A DNA stretch of 64,000 nt from Alphaproteobacteria bacterium (lineage in GTDB: Bacteria > Pseudomonadota > Alphaproteobacteria > Micavibrionales > Micavibrionaceae): assembly GCA_020848095.1 (NCBI GenBank), contig JADLAT010000021.1:62001-126000 (forward strand). Direction: 5' to 3'. Positions 63,101 through 64,000 of this stretch are shown one piece after another. Every line of letters starts with the position of its first letter. Positions within the stretch are counted from its first letter, which is position 1. The translations under genes and the position numbers were made by a program. The notes beneath the pieces are model-generated. The model did no database searches and was not told the origin of the DNA. It saw only the letters and a list, made by a program, of their open reading frames with translations.

Positions 63101-63182
63101 TTGTCTCCAGATGAATGAAGGACGAAATAGACTGACGCAGCGCTTTTTGAAAAGGGACCAGAATTTTTTGAAATGTGTTCAT
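60168..63182 (-). CDS. icmB: Type IVB secretion ATPase IcmB/DotO
   Basis: The 1004-residue ATPase energises Dot/Icm type IVB secretion, a system that moves effectors into host or prey cells. Walker A is IFAQPGAGKSVLLNTLNL, with the Lys near residue 483. The Walker B-like acidic pair lies in RLCYDEFHRTSKSH near residue 795. The rest is typical of VirB4/DotO-like proteins, with helix-rich N-terminal half. It has the size of Legionella DotO (about 1009). The start lacks a good ribosome site. icmJ lies upstream (136 bp). Confidence 0.93.
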   Translation of the reverse strand: MNTFQKILVPFQKALRQSISSFIHLETKDSDTTLVSTDGSLISYIKIEGSRQIIGQEEYNHIVESATIKVGSRFDRLGHSLQVFFSRDPARIKEELEALIRPSRIAAEAIGLEVEDLLDERVRHLQRFLSHEEAFFVLWTRPVVLSKTEAERAKKDRQEKTKDWVNAPYSQYPYAALEPLRTRHKSYVSAMVSALDELGVRGTLLEVHQALKYVRANLHPDRANDKWRACLPGDPIPPRIPTSKVDLSDILWPNLADQLVAGDATVLGKSLCRIGNMYWAGGDMTLGPMDAMGFPYLLDRLVEADIPFRISFLIEGGGAYATQFRTFISTILGPTSASNKQIKYSLEGLQTLARSEPVVRMRISFATWCRVDEKDEIQDRLSILLQSVESWGYCQVSEFSGDPLVCVMSSAMGVHCAGTAPTGIAPLQEMMRLLPWQRPSSPFLKGGAMLFRTPDGKVWPYQTGTNLTTTWFDLIFAQPGAGKSVLLNTLNLGTCLSPGLNKLPFVAVIDIGPSSSGLISLVREALPLNRQHEAAYYRLQMSHQYAINPFDTQLGCRMPLPDERSYLVELVTLLCTPPGFEKPYDGMQQLAGLVVDEMYRWRDDRGANAEPRPYLPRLEAEVDEALHKFNVHLPTDPYWWDVVDKMFDLGQYHIANLAQRHAVPTLSDSITASRRPQIRSLLEETSVGFSPETVISAFERMITSSIREFPILSSVTQFDIADARICSLDLMDVCPQGDETADRQTGIMYMLARHALVRSWWMGKESVQFTPERYQEYHEMRLQEVSESPKRLCYDEFHRTSKSHSVRAQVIRDVREGRKRGVQIVLSSQLIDDFSKDMVDLATGVWVLGTAISDKAVDDVQERFGLSQTARHVIRHKLTGPKSTGAPCLFVLGSTEGRYEQHLYNTMGPIELWALSTSAEDVAIRNRLYNLLGAGRARKMLAAAYPGGSARDEIRRRVLSRSDEGEGRTTMISAIIEEIVAELIEESRIAQKQNTEGRVKVLGK

Positions 63183-63318
63183 GCGCGGGAATTCGTATAT
63201 TTTCTACTTTTAAAAGGCGTTAAGACAAGGCCAACCAAGAATATAACGAATATCGAGGCGGTGTCATAGGGAATTGAATCCAAAAACCTGTTTTTTCAGG
63301 GCATAGATAAAATCTATC

Positions 63319-64000
63319 CTATGCAGCCTTGCTGATCTGTTGATAAATGGAGACCCATTGCGGCGGCGTTTTACCGCCAAAAGGGCCTTCCTTGGAGCGC
63401 CAATACGCCAAAATCTGCGGAAATTGATTAAATTCGAGATCGGCTTCCTTTATGATCCGCCGGTCCAGAGGGAAAAGCCTCACGCCCTTCAGCTTCTCTA
63501 CACGCGCCTGATAATGTTTTTCTCCAAGATAATCCCGCAGCACACTCGAGAGAATGTAGGGGTCATCCGTATGAATTCTTTTCTTCACGATCTCGCGCCG
63601 CGCCATAATAATATCCAGCGCCTTACGCGCCGCCTCGGCTATCGGCCCCTGAGAAATGCGCGCAACATAAATTGCGCGGGCGATGTTATGCAGCGTAGCC
63701 TGATCAATTTCCGGCAGCCAGATTAAAACCCCGGAGCGCATCTGGCTTACATTTTCAAGGTTAAAACATTGATGACAAAATATGCAGACCGTCAGTAAAT
63801 TACTTTCTGAAATATCCGAATGTTTTTGATTTTTGTGCAAAATGTCCTGATATTTTTTGGACTTGAATCCGCAGCATTGGCAGGTATAGGCATCGCGCTC
63901 GAATATTTTTTGTTTCAATTCCGGAGCAATACGAGCGCCCGCAGAAACGGCGGCACTGGATGAACCAGCCCCGCCGCCCGCCTTTCGAGAACCGCCCGCT
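63319..64000 (-). CDS. icmJ: Type IVB secretion protein IcmJ/DotN, C-terminal part
   Basis: IcmJ (DotN) is a partner of the type IV coupling complex. The frame is open to the right edge. The first visible in-frame start (TTG 63918) is not the real start, because the frame continues upstream as a Gly/Ala/Ser-rich stretch. The metal-binding head has FERDAYTCQCCGFKSK and TVCIFCHQCFNLE, like an HNH-type zinc fold. The C-terminal part is KALDIIMARREIVKKRI and RVEKLKGVRLFPLDRRII. The order icmJ then icmB matches Legionella. The protein start lies beyond the window. Confidence 0.87.
   Translation of the reverse strand, partial: AGGSRKAGGGAGSSSAAVSAGARIAPELKQKIFERDAYTCQCCGFKSKKYQDILHKNQKHSDISESNLLTVCIFCHQCFNLENVSQMRSGVLIWLPEIDQATLHNIARAIYVARISQGPIAEAARKALDIIMARREIVKKRIHTDDPYILSSVLRDYLGEKHYQARVEKLKGVRLFPLDRRIIKEADLEFNQFPQILAYWRSKEGPFGGKTPPQWVSIYQQISKAA

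Noticed and set aside
63285..63305. Small hairpin with T-run between icmJ and icmB
   Set aside because: The stem is only four base pairs (CCTG/CAGG), too weak to call a terminator.

Overview
The window reads as chromosomal DNA of an alphaproteobacterium. Markers for that group are a FYDLN acid-domain protein, a Tim44-like protein next to MltA, a CoxF-like micropeptide beside ctaB, an NDUFA9-like protein, an IalB-like protein, a PhyR/EcfG-type general-stress promoter and a Dot/Icm-type (type IVB) secretion locus. Housekeeping genes together with IcmB/IcmJ fit Micavibrio-like or related predatory/symbiotic lineages, but the lineage is inference. There is no phage, integrase, insertion sequence or CRISPR array.

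Layout. 1-5.5 kb: the start of flgK, preceded by three tandem paralogous exported proteins of unknown function. 5.6-11 kb: entericidin, secB, fxsA, Tim44-like, mltA, coxF-like, ctaB and a receiver domain fused to a deaminase-fold domain that has lost its zinc cysteines. 11-20 kb: two dispersed pilin-like genes, thiolase, FYDLN, prmA, a bifunctional beta-oxidation enzyme, def and rmuC. 20-24 kb: rpmH-rnpA-yidD-yidC-engB, with a strong rpmH promoter and a terminator/attenuator after rpmH. 24-34 kb: ubiquinone hydroxylase, ArsR regulator, SDR, gmk, rsmA, surA, NDUFA9-like, uvrD, a diguanylate cyclase and a LOG protein. 34-40 kb: an orphan, IalB-like, an M23 peptidase and YadGH-type ABC exporter genes.

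40-50 kb is the accessory and stress part. It holds a lone coiled-coil protein, two exported paralogs sharing an unusually conserved DNA block, a PRC-barrel/CsbD operon behind a GGAAC-N16-CGTT promoter, a DUF2383 ferritin-like protein and a 572-residue orphan. It also has a divergent pair separated by three Fur-box-like sites, a redoxin, an EF-hand-like exported protein, and a carboxymuconolactone-decarboxylase gene divergent from a Cys-rich MarR regulator over a perfect inverted repeat.

50-64 kb: a soluble chemoreceptor with three PAS domains in an exact 366-bp repeat, rel (ppGpp), an AT-rich Fic gene with its own promoter, tRNA-Ala(GGC), mscL, a BI-1 protein, an M48 protease, a Tas-like reductase, a single-span membrane protein, icmB, and icmJ running off the window. 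The best candidates for undescribed biology are the receiver/pseudo-deaminase fusion, the triplicated exported family, the twin exported proteins at 40.9-42.2 kb and the Fur-controlled orphan pair.
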